This document shows, one piece after another, positions 26,608-36,936 of a DNA stretch of 64,000 bases (position 1 is its first letter; each line of letters starts with the position of its first letter). The position numbers and the translations under genes are program-made. This stretch comes from Desulfobacter latus (GTDB lineage: Bacteria; Desulfobacterota; Desulfobacteria; Desulfobacterales; Desulfobacteraceae). The notes under the pieces were generated by a model, which saw only the letters and a list, made by a program, of their open reading frames with translations, did no database searches and had not been told where the DNA came from. The stretch is taken from assembly GCF_013389365.1 (NCBI RefSeq), contig NZ_JACADJ010000010.1, positions 1-64,000 on the forward strand, in the 5' to 3' direction.

Positions 26608-26723
26608 CCCAAATAACTTAGCCTGGGAACACGGCTGTCCCGCCCGCATCTTTACAATACTTGCGGACATGCGGGCGGGAACGCCCGCGCTCCTGGATAT
26701 AACAAATGGGTAAGTTATTTAAG
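26608..26723. repeat. MITE-like palindromic element
   Basis: A perfect 10-base terminal inverted repeat, AAATAACTTA (26611-26620) and TAAGTTATTT (26711-26720), encloses GC-rich sequence with a perfect 11-base hairpin, CCCGCCCGCAT (26639-26649) and ATGCGGGCGGG (26669-26679). It fills the gap between the wza-like gene and the barrel gene. No coding capacity. Confidence 0.6.
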
Positions 26724-26757
26724 ACCCGTTTTAAGGTAATGACAATGTTTTTTTAAT

Positions 26758-27966
26758 CTATTTCATGGCAAAGTCATAATTGAACTTGGCCTTAAGCATG
26801 ATATATTGGTTGTCAAAATCCTTCCCGTCAAAGTTAGAGTCCCGCTCCTCGTGTCCACCGGAAAGCCCGACAGTAAAGAACGGGTTGATCAGATAGTCCG
26901 CCCCCAGAGATATCAGCCAGCGGTCATCATCACGATCAGAGGTTTCATAGTCGGAATTTTGTAAATATCCGGAAAGGATGCAGTTGAGTCTTTCCATGGC
27001 CAGATAGGTAAGGCGGGCATCCAGACGCATGGACTCATAGTATGTATCCCCAGTACCTGAATCGTTCAGGTTGGAGCCCAGGGAAAGGTAAACCGAGTGT
27101 TTGGGAATAGATCTGGCATCCGGGGGGTTCTGGCCCAGTACAGACAGTTTCCATACAAATTTATCAATATCGCCGGAAGCCACGGTCTCGTCAAAATCCC
27201 TGGTGTGGTAACCAATCCCGGCGCCGAAGGTCAAATAATTGACCTGACGCTTGACGTTGAACATAACCTGGTTTGACGTGTAGTCTATTGAATCTTTATC
27301 ATAATCCCTTTCCCAAATTTGATAATCCAGGTTAAAGGAGGTCTTGGGGGTAAGGTTGTAGGACCAGGTGAGACCACCCCGGTTTTCCACCGAATCTTCG
27401 CCCTCATTTAGGCCGTCATCTGAATAATCGGTTAACAGGTTGGTGTATTTAAGGGCAACGTCGAATTTTTCGCCGAAATTATAAACGATCCGGGGAGCAA
27501 ACCGATTCAGGGTGTACTTAAACCTGTCGATACTGTTGTCGTTGGCATCGGCAGTGGCTGGGTCACGGGTCTTCATAAAGGTATTGTCCAGTCCCAGTTC
27601 CAACCTCTGGGTGGGCATGGTTTTGACGCGCAACAAAGCTTTGTGAGCTGTGTAGTCATACTCATCCGCATCAATCTGACCGGGTATGTTTTCATCCTTG
27701 TCATCGTACATGAACCGTCTAAGGGTGTAGTCCAGGGTCATGAGGGTCTTGTCCGTGGTGTACCCAAAATCCACGCCCGGTTGTAGTGTGTAGGTGTGAA
27801 CGGTTTTTTCTTCGTTTTCCGCCTTATGAAAGTTGCTATCAATCTGCCAGTCCGCCTGGATGTGTGGCTTGATCACCATACGGGCAAAGGCCTGACTGCC
27901 TGTCAGCATCAGACAGAGGGCTGCCAGGACGCAGACAAAAATGTAGTGGGGTTGGTTCAATTTCAT
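26758..27966 (-). CDS. outer-membrane beta-barrel protein of the exopolysaccharide cluster
   Basis: A 402-residue exported protein. The signal peptide is FVCVLAALCLMLTGSQAFA. The mature part alternates short amphipathic strands with charged turns (LTWSYNLTPKTSFNLDYQIW, RLTYLAMERLNCILSGYLQN) and ends in MLKAKFNYDFAMK, as in outer-membrane beta-barrels of exopolysaccharide clusters. ATG 27966 has GGAG six bases upstream; the open frame starts four codons earlier. It may form an additional export pore or a surface-attachment porin; no specific family signature lets me choose. Confidence 0.7.
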   Translation of the reverse strand: MKLNQPHYIFVCVLAALCLMLTGSQAFARMVIKPHIQADWQIDSNFHKAENEEKTVHTYTLQPGVDFGYTTDKTLMTLDYTLRRFMYDDKDENIPGQIDADEYDYTAHKALLRVKTMPTQRLELGLDNTFMKTRDPATADANDNSIDRFKYTLNRFAPRIVYNFGEKFDVALKYTNLLTDYSDDGLNEGEDSVENRGGLTWSYNLTPKTSFNLDYQIWERDYDKDSIDYTSNQVMFNVKRQVNYLTFGAGIGYHTRDFDETVASGDIDKFVWKLSVLGQNPPDARSIPKHSVYLSLGSNLNDSGTGDTYYESMRLDARLTYLAMERLNCILSGYLQNSDYETSDRDDDRWLISLGADYLINPFFTVGLSGGHEERDSNFDGKDFDNQYIMLKAKFNYDFAMK

Positions 27967-28027
27967 AAAAATCTCCATTTAGTACTATTGGGTTGTGTAA
28001 AGATTCACTTTATTTTTAGAAATTCAG

Positions 28028-28909
<882 letters not shown>

Positions 28910-28991
28910 GTTTTCCTCCTTAGTTTTCATTTACACATATTAAATATTTGTTAATGATTTAACAAATAATATTTAAAAGGCCGGTGATAGG

Positions 28992-29735
28992 TTATTCAAC
29001 TATCAGTGTATCATATATAAATTGATCAACACATTCCTTGAGAATTTTTTCCGGGTTTTTCTGAACAATTTTTTCAGTCTGTACTATACTGCCGGCTTTA
29101 TTCAAAAATTTTTCGGCTGCCTTCATCCGATATTTCCGGCCCGGGTGGATGTCTGACCCCAGACAGAAAACCTGATTGTTTTGGACTAGTATTTTTGCAG
29201 TTTTACGGGGCGCCCGACCAAAGTCACCTTTCAGGCTACCCGCTGTAATCTGGATCTCGGCGCCTGTGGAGATCAACTCTGCGGCCAGTTCCGGCCGGGC
29301 TATAATCATGGGATTGCGTTCGGCATGGGCAATGATGGGGATGATGCCCCGTTCCGTGAGCTGTCGGACCATTCTGAGAAACGCGTTCATAATGAACATG
29401 GGCGGCAGCTCCAGCAGGAGAAATCGACTGGTATCCCCCAATGTCAACAAATCGCCGGCGTCGTACCGGGCCACCAGATCATGATTGACCCGGATTTCCG
29501 CACCCGGCAGGATTTGGATATCCAGCCCCTGCCGTTCGACTGTCTCGCATAAAAATCGCCAGGCAGCCAAAATCTCTTTTTTTGTGCAATCATACACCCC
29601 GTCGCAACAATGAGGGGTTGCAAACATGACTCTAACACCCTGATTGATTGCCTGAGCAATAAAATTCATGGACTGTTCAATGGTTTCACATCCATCGTCC
29701 AGTTCCGGCAGAATATGTGAATGGGTATCAATCAT
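28992..29735 (-). CDS. CpsB/CapC-type protein-tyrosine phosphatase
   Basis: A 247-residue PHP-family metallophosphatase. Metal-binding motifs are DTHSHILPELDDG, FATPHCCDGVY, ILPGAEIRV, IIAHAERNP and LGSDIHPGR. These enzymes remove phosphate from the C-terminal tyrosine cluster of BY-kinases and so control polysaccharide export. The likely substrate is the kinase at 22877-24109, on the same strand. It is the first gene of the cluster, with a good promoter at 29800-29828. Confidence 0.88.
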   Translation of the reverse strand: MIDTHSHILPELDDGCETIEQSMNFIAQAINQGVRVMFATPHCCDGVYDCTKKEILAAWRFLCETVERQGLDIQILPGAEIRVNHDLVARYDAGDLLTLGDTSRFLLLELPPMFIMNAFLRMVRQLTERGIIPIIAHAERNPMIIARPELAAELISTGAEIQITAGSLKGDFGRAPRKTAKILVQNNQVFCLGSDIHPGRKYRMKAAEKFLNKAGSIVQTEKIVQKNPEKILKECVDQFIYDTLIVE

Positions 29736-29799
29736 TTTTTACCTGATTTCATCAATAAATACGAATCTATTTTTTTTAATAGCTACTATCAGTTTGAAA

Positions 29800-29828
29800 G
29801 TTTAACCACACATGAAAGGTGTTGTCAA
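29800..29828 (-). promoter_or_regulatory. sigma-70 promoter of the exopolysaccharide cluster
   Basis: On the minus strand TTGACA (29823-29828) is separated by 17 bases from TTAAAC (29800-29805), about 65 bases before the CpsB-type phosphatase start. Confidence 0.55.
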
Positions 29829-29838
29829 TAAAGATATT

Positions 29839-30819
29839 TTAACCAAATTTTTCGCGGTATCTTCCAACGCTGCTTTGTTTTAACTCATCAACGGATACGG
29901 TTGCCGTGCCTACTTTAGCCACCACAATACCTGCGGCAAGATTGGCCAACCCGGCCGCCGCTTTAAACGTGGCGCCTGATGCCAGTCCCAGGCCCAAAAG
30001 AGAGATAACCGTATCTCCGGCCCCGGACACGTCAAAGACCTGTCTTGCTTTGGATGCAATGACCACTGCCGTTTTTCCGGTTTCATAGAGAACCATACCG
30101 GCTTTTCCGCAGGTAATCAGAAGTTTTTCAAGGCCGGCCACGGCCATGAGCTTTGCTGCCGCCGCTGCCATCTCTTCAGGTGTTTGAATCTGCATACCGG
30201 CGGCAATGGCCGCTTCTTTTTTATTCGGGGTCAACACGGTTACCCCCATGTATTTGGAGAAATCCATGGATTTGGGATCGGCCAGGGTCATTACCCCTGA
30301 TTTCCTTGCCGGCTCAACAATACGGGCAACAAGCTCACGGGTTACCAGGCCTTTATCATAATCTGAAATTATAACAAGATCCATTTTATCTATGTAACCG
30401 GCAAGAATCCGGGTTAATGCCTCAAGTGTTTGGACACTGATACAGTGCCTGACTTCCCTGTCGATGCGAAGCATCTGCTGACCGGCTGCAATGATTCTGG
30501 TTTTGCGTGTTGTGGGACAATCCGCTTCACGGATCACCCCTGTTACATCAACGCGTAACATTTCGAGCTTTTTTAAAACGCTGCAGCCGGCCTGCCCCGT
30601 ACCCACGCGCCCCATGGCAAAGACCTTCGCCCCCATGGCTGAGAGGTTATTTATCACATTACCGGCCCCGCCCAGTGTATGGCTTTCCTTTTCCACGGCC
30701 ACCACGGGCACAGGCGCCTCCGGGGAAATCCTGTCAACTTTGCCCCACAGGTACTCATCAAGCATTAAGTCCCCGATGACAAGTACCCGCAGGTCTTTAA
30801 ACTTATCAATATTTATCAT
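29839..30819 (-). CDS. rfaE1: D-glycero-beta-D-manno-heptose-7-phosphate kinase (RfaE1)
   Basis: A 326-residue PfkB-family kinase equal to the N-terminal half of HldE, phosphorylating heptose 7-phosphate in LPS core synthesis. Motifs are VLVIGDLMLDEYLWG, LGGAGNVINNLSAMG, the ISDYDKGLVT region and the catalytic GAGDTVISLLGLGLA. The adenylyltransferase RfaE2 is a separate gene at 16039-16527. It follows thrH by only three bases, so heptose and threonine/serine genes share a transcript. Confidence 0.9.
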   Translation of the reverse strand: MINIDKFKDLRVLVIGDLMLDEYLWGKVDRISPEAPVPVVAVEKESHTLGGAGNVINNLSAMGAKVFAMGRVGTGQAGCSVLKKLEMLRVDVTGVIREADCPTTRKTRIIAAGQQMLRIDREVRHCISVQTLEALTRILAGYIDKMDLVIISDYDKGLVTRELVARIVEPARKSGVMTLADPKSMDFSKYMGVTVLTPNKKEAAIAAGMQIQTPEEMAAAAAKLMAVAGLEKLLITCGKAGMVLYETGKTAVVIASKARQVFDVSGAGDTVISLLGLGLASGATFKAAAGLANLAAGIVVAKVGTATVSVDELKQSSVGRYREKFG

Positions 30820-30822
30820 TCA

Positions 30823-31428
30823 TCAGTTTGCCAGAAGATTAGAAAGCATCACCTTCAGCTCATCATAGGAGCGGGTGATGGGAATATCAGGAAAATCCCT
30901 GGTAATGGATTCAGGGGGTTTAAAGAAAAAGCCCTGGTCTGCCGCCAGAATCATTCCGGTATCATTGTAGGAATCACCAAATGCAATGACATGATAGTTC
31001 AAGCCCTGGAGGGCTTTGACGGCCCGGGCTTTCTGATTATCGATTCTCAGATTGTATCCGGTGATCCGGTTTGATGCGTTCACAGTCAGGTTATGACAAA
31101 GGAGCGCGGGAAACCCCAGTTTTTCCATGAGCGGACCTGCAAATTCTTCAAAGGTATCGGACAGAATAATGATTTGGGTCTGCTTGCGGATCCAGTCCAG
31201 CGTCTGCTTTGCACCGTCAAGGGGATCAAGGGTTGCAATGACATCCTGGATATCCGTAAGTGTCAGATTATGCGCATCCAGTATGGACAGACGCTTAGTC
31301 ATGAGGACATCATAATCACTGATATCCCGGGTGGTCAGTTTAAGTTCGTCAATCCCGGTTTTCTTGGCCACATTGATCCAGATTTCCGGCAAAAAGACCC
31401 CTTCCAGATCTGCAACAACTATTTTCAT
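30823..31428 (-). CDS. thrH: ThrH phosphoserine phosphatase/homoserine phosphotransferase
   Basis: A 201-residue HAD-superfamily enzyme. The nucleophile motif is VVADLEGVFLPEIWI, typical of ThrH rather than SerB; motif II is ILSDTFEEF and motif IV FGDSYNDTGM. ThrH can dephosphorylate phosphoserine and transfer the phosphate to homoserine, substituting for homoserine kinase. Its place directly downstream of hom on the same strand supports a role in threonine synthesis. Confidence 0.9.
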   Translation of the reverse strand: MKIVVADLEGVFLPEIWINVAKKTGIDELKLTTRDISDYDVLMTKRLSILDAHNLTLTDIQDVIATLDPLDGAKQTLDWIRKQTQIIILSDTFEEFAGPLMEKLGFPALLCHNLTVNASNRITGYNLRIDNQKARAVKALQGLNYHVIAFGDSYNDTGMILAADQGFFFKPPESITRDFPDIPITRSYDELKVMLSNLLAN

Positions 31429-31494
31429 TCTTTTAACCCTTTTGTCTTATTTAATCTGTTGATAATGAAACGGTGATAATGAAACGGCTGTTCA

Positions 31495-32808
31495 TTACTC
31501 CGTGTCATCCTCTTCAATGCGGATAACAACGGGGTGTCCCACCACGCAGTCGGTTTGAATAATTCGGGCAAGGGCCGCCTGAACGCTGCGCTCCTTTGCC
31601 AGGTGAGTCAGCATGACAATGGGTACCTGACCATTGGCATTGCGTCCTTTTTGATGAACGGATTTGATGCTGATGTCGTTTTCGCCCAGAATACCTGAAA
31701 TAGTGGACAGAACGCCCGGAGAGTCCTGGGCTTCAAAGCGCAGATAATACCGGGTGGATAACCGGGCCATGGGCAGTATAGGTATTTTTTGAATATTTTC
31801 TTCGGGATAGCCCAACGCAGGAACCCTGCGCCGGGTGCCGGCGATGATGTTTCTGGCAATATCGACGATATCCGAAAGAACAGCAGAGGCGGTGGGCATC
31901 ATGCCTGCGCCGTGACCATAAAGCATGGTGCGTCCTGTGGCGTCTGCATCAATGGCAATGGCATTCATGGAATGATCCACATGGGACAATGGATTGGAAC
32001 AGGGAATCATGGTCGGATGTACCCGGGCTTCAACATGGTTCTCATGTTTTTTCCCGATGGCAAGCAATTTAATGGTATAGCCAAAATCTCCGGCAAACCC
32101 GATATCATCCGGACCGATGTTCCGGATGCCTTCCACATGGATATCATCAAGGTTGATCTCCATACCATGGGCCAGGGCATTTAATATGGCAAGCTTATGG
32201 GCCGTATCATATCCATCCACATCCAGAGATGGTTCCGCTTCGGCAAACCCCAGCTTCTGAGCCTTTTTTAAGGCATCCTCAAACTGGGAGCCGTCCCGGG
32301 TCATCTTGCTTAAAATATAATTGCAGGTCCCGTTGAGAATGCCGCACATGGCTTGGATGTCGTTGGCGACCAAAGATTCCCTCAGGCTTTTTATCACAGG
32401 CATGCAGCCCCCACAGGACGCTTCAAACGCCAGATCAACCTGGTTCTTTTCGGCAACCCCGACCAGTTCATTGCCAAAACGTGCCAGAAGTGCCTTATTT
32501 GCAGTCACCGCATGCTTTTTGTTTTCAAGAACTTTTAGAATGAACTCCCTTGCGACGGTCTGACCGCCGATAAGCTCCACAATAATGTCAATGTCCGGGT
32601 CGTTAATAACCGATGCGGCATCGGTTATTAATTGGGTATCCGTCAGGTCAACACCCCGATCCGTTTTAATATCAAGGTCAGCAATGGTTTTAAGATTCAG
32701 GCAAGCGCCGATCCGGGATTCAAGCAGTCCTTTTTTTTCCTTAAGCAATTTTGCCACGCCTGCCCCTACTACACCGAATCCAAGTATGCCGATATGAATT
32801 GTTTTCAT
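31495..32808 (-). CDS. hom: homoserine dehydrogenase
   Basis: A 437-residue NAD(P)-dependent enzyme reducing aspartate semialdehyde to homoserine. The dinucleotide-binding GILGFGVVGAGVA is at the N-terminus; the catalytic region has ILNGTCNYILSKM and EAEPSLDVDGYDTAHKLAIL; an ACT regulatory domain (YYLRFEAQDSPGVLSTISGI) occupies the last 90 residues, indicating feedback control. I start at ATG 32808; the frame is open to a TTG at 32826. It has its own promoter facing that of purM. Confidence 0.94.
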   Translation of the reverse strand: MKTIHIGILGFGVVGAGVAKLLKEKKGLLESRIGACLNLKTIADLDIKTDRGVDLTDTQLITDAASVINDPDIDIIVELIGGQTVAREFILKVLENKKHAVTANKALLARFGNELVGVAEKNQVDLAFEASCGGCMPVIKSLRESLVANDIQAMCGILNGTCNYILSKMTRDGSQFEDALKKAQKLGFAEAEPSLDVDGYDTAHKLAILNALAHGMEINLDDIHVEGIRNIGPDDIGFAGDFGYTIKLLAIGKKHENHVEARVHPTMIPCSNPLSHVDHSMNAIAIDADATGRTMLYGHGAGMMPTASAVLSDIVDIARNIIAGTRRRVPALGYPEENIQKIPILPMARLSTRYYLRFEAQDSPGVLSTISGILGENDISIKSVHQKGRNANGQVPIVMLTHLAKERSVQAALARIIQTDCVVGHPVVIRIEEDDTE

Positions 32809-32854
32809 CGAAGATATTTTCTCCAAAATAGTCCCGTGTTTAAAAATTCTCCAC

Positions 32855-32921
32855 TTAATACTTCATCCAGGTATCCCTTGTCAAAAAGCTTTTGACATTT
32901 TAAAGGCTTTGGGCGTATGAT
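32855..32921. promoter_or_regulatory. divergent hom/purM promoters joined by a 19-base palindrome
   Basis: Minus strand for hom: TTGACA (32879-32884), 18 bases, TATTAA (32855-32860). Plus strand for purM: TTGACA (32892-32897), 18 bases, TATGAT (32916-32921). The two -35 boxes are the arms of the palindrome TGTCAAAAAGCTTTTGACA at 32879-32897, so the two polymerases would compete or share an operator. Confidence 0.65.
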
Positions 32922-32975
32922 TGACGCCTTTAAAGGGACGAATAAATATTTATAATATGCCATAGGTGAGATGAA

Positions 32976-34019
32976 ATGAATGACTCTTTGACATATGCGG
33001 ATTCCGGTGTTGATATTGATAAAGCCACCCGGCTGGTGGACCGGATAAAAAACATTGCCAAAGCGACCCCACGGGCCGGTGTAATGGGTGAAATTGGTGG
33101 TTTCGGCGGACTTTTTTCCTTGAATCTGGCCAATATTTCCAACCCGGTGCTGGTGAGTTCCACAGACGGCGTGGGTACCAAGCTGAAAATCGCATTCCAG
33201 ATGAGCAAACACGACACCATCGGCATAGACCTTGTGGCCATGTGCGTCAACGACATTATTGTCCAGGGTGCCAAACCCTTATTTTTTTTGGATTATCTTG
33301 CCATGGGCAGACTGGACAACGGCGTGGCTGAAAAAATCATTGAAGGGGTTGCCCAGGGCTGTAACCAGGCCGGGTGTGCACTGATCGGCGGCGAAACCGC
33401 TGAAATGCCCGGCATGTACCAGGAAGGCGAATATGACCTGTCAGGTTTTTCCGTCGGTCTTGTTGACAATGATAAAATTATTGACGGTTCTTACATTCGA
33501 CCCGGGCACAAACTTATCGGTATCGCCTCTTCGGGTGTGCATTCCAATGGATTTTCCCTGGTGCGCAAGATTTTTTTTGACAAATGCGGGTATGACGTCG
33601 ATACCCGGATCGCTGAATTGGGCAGCACCCTTGGCGAAGAACTGCTTAAACCCACTGTCATCTATGTATCCACCATCTTAAATCTGTTGCGCGACCTGCC
33701 TGTTCAGGGCCTGGTTCATATCACAGGCGGCGGGATAGATGAAAACATCACCCGGGTTATCCCCCGGGCATGCAAAGCCATTATTCACAAAGGGTCTTGG
33801 CGGATTCCACCCATATTCAAAATCATTCAGCGGGAAGGCAATGTCCCGGAACATGACATGCACAGAACCTTTAACAACGGCATCGGCATGGTGGTCGTGG
33901 TTCCTGAAAGTTCCGCACAGGACGTCATGGACAGACTGGGTGCCATGGAAGAAAGGCCTTATCTCATAGGTGAAATCCTGGAAAGAAAAAATGACGAGAA
34001 CCAGACCCAGTATGTCTGA
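32976..34019 (+). CDS. purM: phosphoribosylformylglycinamidine cyclo-ligase (AIR synthetase)
   Basis: A 347-residue purine biosynthesis enzyme closing the imidazole ring with ATP. Family segments are YADSGVDIDKATRLVDRIK, GGFGGLFSL, VSSTDGVGTKLKIAF, CALIGGETAEMPGMY and GLVHITGGGIDENITRVIP. It has the usual length and is followed by tsaD after 23 bases. AGGTGAG precedes ATG 32976. Confidence 0.95.
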   Translation: MNDSLTYADSGVDIDKATRLVDRIKNIAKATPRAGVMGEIGGFGGLFSLNLANISNPVLVSSTDGVGTKLKIAFQMSKHDTIGIDLVAMCVNDIIVQGAKPLFFLDYLAMGRLDNGVAEKIIEGVAQGCNQAGCALIGGETAEMPGMYQEGEYDLSGFSVGLVDNDKIIDGSYIRPGHKLIGIASSGVHSNGFSLVRKIFFDKCGYDVDTRIAELGSTLGEELLKPTVIYVSTILNLLRDLPVQGLVHITGGGIDENITRVIPRACKAIIHKGSWRIPPIFKIIQREGNVPEHDMHRTFNNGIGMVVVVPESSAQDVMDRLGAMEERPYLIGEILERKNDENQTQYV

Positions 34020-34042
34020 TTACCCCGCCGGAAAGTAACACC

Positions 34043-35071
34043 ATGCGCATTCTCGGGATCGAATCTTCCTGCGACGAAACTGCGGTGGCCGTCGTGGAAG
34101 ACGGTGTGCGCATTCGCTCTTCCATTGTGGCCTCCCAGGTATCTACCCATGCCATATACGGCGGTGTCGTGCCTGAACTTGCATCACGAATGCACCTTGA
34201 GGCCATAGACCCGTTGGTGGATCAGGCTTTGATGCAAGCCGATGTCGGCTTAAATGACATTGACGGTATTGCGGCTACCCAGGGCCCCGGACTGATAGGT
34301 GCACTGCTGGTGGGATTTTCCTATGCAAAGGCCCTGGCCTGGGCACGACATCTCCCCCTGGCAGGGGTCAACCATCTTGAAGCCCATATCTGCTCGTTAC
34401 AGCTTCTGGACAATCCCCCCGGTTTCCCATTCATCTGCCTTGTGGTATCAGGGGGGCACACCAATATTTACCATGTGAAAGAACCCGGTGCATTTACCCT
34501 TATGGGGCAGACCCGGGATGATGCGGCAGGCGAAGCCTTTGACAAGGTGGCCAAAATGATGGGGTTAAGCTATCCGGGCGGGCCTGCCATTGAAGCCCTG
34601 GCCCAAAAAGGGAATCCTGAAAAAATAAAATTTCCCAGAAGCATGCTTGGGAAAGACAGCTTTGATTTCAGTTTCAGCGGACTTAAATCCGCGGTAGCCC
34701 GGCACCTGCATGAAACCCCGGAAATGAGTCCGGATATAGACGATGACCGACTTGCCCATGTGGCAGCCGGATTCCAGATGGCTGTCATTGATGTACTCTC
34801 CACAAAATTGATTGCCGCAGCTAAGAAAAAAAAATGTGCCGACATCGGCATTGCAGGCGGGGTCTCCGCCAACCGCACCTTTGTTGACATTCTCTCTGAA
34901 AGGGCTGAACAGCATAAAATCAACGTATTTTCACCCCCTTTGTCCTTATGCGGAGATAATGCGGCCATGATCGCAGCCAGGGGCTGGGAAATGATCCGGA
35001 ACAATCAGGTATGCGGACTTGCAGATGATGTGTATTCCCGGATAAAATTTACGGTGGATGACGCCAACTAA
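34043..35071 (+). CDS. tsaD: tRNA N6-threonylcarbamoyladenosine synthase subunit TsaD
   Basis: A 342-residue ASKHA-fold protein that transfers the threonylcarbamoyl group to A37 of ANN-decoding tRNAs, with TsaB and TsaE. The family opening ILGIESSCDETAVAVVEDG, VVPELASRMHLE, the metal ligands His111 and His115 in GVNHLEAHI, and the late GGVSANRTFVD and CGDNAAMIAA motifs are intact. It follows purM in a two-gene operon. Confidence 0.95.
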   Translation: MRILGIESSCDETAVAVVEDGVRIRSSIVASQVSTHAIYGGVVPELASRMHLEAIDPLVDQALMQADVGLNDIDGIAATQGPGLIGALLVGFSYAKALAWARHLPLAGVNHLEAHICSLQLLDNPPGFPFICLVVSGGHTNIYHVKEPGAFTLMGQTRDDAAGEAFDKVAKMMGLSYPGGPAIEALAQKGNPEKIKFPRSMLGKDSFDFSFSGLKSAVARHLHETPEMSPDIDDDRLAHVAAGFQMAVIDVLSTKLIAAAKKKKCADIGIAGGVSANRTFVDILSERAEQHKINVFSPPLSLCGDNAAMIAARGWEMIRNNQVCGLADDVYSRIKFTVDDAN

Positions 35072-35102
35072 AAAATAGTATTGTGAAGTTCCATATAAGA
35101 TA

Positions 35103-36101
35103 TCAAACAAGAAACGTTTCTTTGGCCGCTAAAATCCTTCTCACACAGATCCGGCCGGATTCATACAGTTCCCTGTCCTTTTCAAGATATCGCATGGCAG
35201 CGTCCCTGGCTTCAGCAATATTAGGACCTGCGTGGCAGACAAGCGCCATGTCGATTTGGGCAGTCATGATCCTGTAAATACAGGTATCCATATCATGACT
35301 GATGGCCTTCATGTCAAGATCGTCGGTCATGACAAGGCCCTGATATCCCATATCCGTTCTTAATAAATCGTATGCAATGCGCTTTGACAAGCTGGCCTGC
35401 CAGTGTGGATCCAGCCTGGGGTACAAAATATGGGACAGCATAATCCCCGAGACCTGTGCTTTTTTTGCGGCGTCAAAAGGAACCAGGTCTGTCTGTTTTA
35501 AATCGGACAGTTCCGCATCCAGTTCAGGCAGAAAAAAATGAGAATCCTTGACTGTTCTGCCGATACCGGGAAAATGTTTGGCCACAGCCATGATTCCGCC
35601 CTCTTGAAGCCCCTGGATTACTGTGGTGCCCAATTGGGATACACGATCTGCATCCCCTGTAAACACCCGGTCTTTCATGATGGAATCCACATCCGGCGGG
35701 GCCACATCCATAACCGGCGCCATATTCATGTTAATGCCCATGTCAGACAGCTCTGATGCTGTAATCCTGGCAAATTGCCGGGCGTCTTCAAGGGTTCGCA
35801 TATGAGGATTGCCGGGAAATTCAGTGAAGGGGTTGCGCAATCTTGCCACCTGCCCGCCTTCCTGGTCCACGGCAACAAACAGATCCGGCAACCCTTGATC
35901 CAGTGCATATTTTCGGGCATCCATGCACAAACGCCGCAACTGGTCTGCAGAGTCAATATTGGGCCGGAACAAAATTATTCCCCCGGTCCTGTATTCCGTT
36001 ATCAGATGTTTTAATTCAGCATTAAGGGTCTGACCGTCAAACCCGAGTATCAGACGCTGGCCGGCCAGATCCGGTATCGATTGAAAGTTAAATTGAATCA
36101 T
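35103..36101 (-). CDS. nagZ: beta-N-acetylhexosaminidase NagZ
   Basis: A 332-residue glycoside hydrolase family 3 enzyme of cytoplasmic peptidoglycan recycling, removing GlcNAc from anhydro-muropeptides. FVAVDQEGGQVARLRNPFTEF, AVAKHFPGIGRTVKDSHFFLP and VMTDDLDMKAI are seen. The usual KHFPGHG reads KHFPGIG (His to Ile), while the Asp-Ser-His of the catalytic loop and the nucleophile Asp are kept. The start could be ATG 36101 or five codons upstream at 36116. It is convergent with tsaD. Confidence 0.88.
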   Translation of the reverse strand: MIQFNFQSIPDLAGQRLILGFDGQTLNAELKHLITEYRTGGIILFRPNIDSADQLRRLCMDARKYALDQGLPDLFVAVDQEGGQVARLRNPFTEFPGNPHMRTLEDARQFARITASELSDMGINMNMAPVMDVAPPDVDSIMKDRVFTGDADRVSQLGTTVIQGLQEGGIMAVAKHFPGIGRTVKDSHFFLPELDAELSDLKQTDLVPFDAAKKAQVSGIMLSHILYPRLDPHWQASLSKRIAYDLLRTDMGYQGLVMTDDLDMKAISHDMDTCIYRIMTAQIDMALVCHAGPNIAEARDAAMRYLEKDRELYESGRICVRRILAAKETFLV

Positions 36102-36215
36102 AATGACTGATCCCATGTTCCATGCGGTTTGGCAAGTTTTTTTTTACATGCCGGGTGTTGTAAAAACAGGGAAGGACTGGTAATTAAATATAAACTGTTA
36201 AGGAGCCAAGTAATA

Positions 36216-36878
36216 ATGATAAAACTATTTCCACGGATTTGTGCCCTTATCCTAATTGTGATAGGGACCACAGCGATATGCCATGCCCGGACCGCTTATG
36301 TCTCTGATATGCTCATTCTCACATTCAGGAAGGGACCTGGCCCCGGCTACCCTGTAATCTCGGCGTTAAAAAGCGATACCCCTTTAACCATACTCGAAGA
36401 AAGCAATGGCTACCTTAAGGTGGAACTTTCATCCGGGGAGCAGGGATGGGTGGATAAAGACTATGTTGTCACAGATCCACCCAAATCAATACTCATAGAC
36501 CGCTTAAAAAAAGAAAATGCGGCCCTTGAAGATAAAATAAAAACATTAACGGAACAAACAGACCTGGTTGCCCTGGACCAGCTTAAAAAAAAGAACCGGA
36601 CCCTGACCCAAAGCCTTGAAACCTTAAAATCACAATACGCTGCGCTTAAGACCGCCTCTGCCGATATCGCCGATACATTAGAGGAAAATAAACGTCTTAA
36701 AACCCGGAACGCATCTTTGTCTACCGCACTTGCCCAACAAAAGGAAGATACCGGATTTATGTTTAAAACCGGTATGATTAAATGGTTTCTGGCCGGTGTA
36801 GGCGTACTGCTTCTCGGCTGGGTTATCGGCCTGAGTGTATCTTCCAGACAAACTGGTTCAGGCTCATTGCTGGATTGA
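36216..36878 (+). CDS. SH3-domain and membrane-anchor protein
   Basis: A 220-residue exported and anchored protein. The signal peptide is ICALILIVIGTTAICHA; a bacterial SH3 domain follows (about 25-90; LTFRKGPGPGYPVISALKSD and GEQGWVDKDYVV), then a coiled coil (about 95-180) and a C-terminal membrane helix (WFLAGVGVLLLGWVIGL) with a short tail. The order matches the SH3-plus-anchor family (TIGR04211-like) found beside polyphosphate or cell-wall genes. AAGGAG before ATG 36216 fixes the start. It would bind cell wall; the partner is unknown. Confidence 0.8.
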   Translation: MIKLFPRICALILIVIGTTAICHARTAYVSDMLILTFRKGPGPGYPVISALKSDTPLTILEESNGYLKVELSSGEQGWVDKDYVVTDPPKSILIDRLKKENAALEDKIKTLTEQTDLVALDQLKKKNRTLTQSLETLKSQYAALKTASADIADTLEENKRLKTRNASLSTALAQQKEDTGFMFKTGMIKWFLAGVGVLLLGWVIGLSVSSRQTGSGSLLD

Positions 36879-36936
36879 TTTTTCACCTTTCCGCCAATAA
36901 TCCTTAGACAGGCTCTAAACATACAGGACGTTAAAA

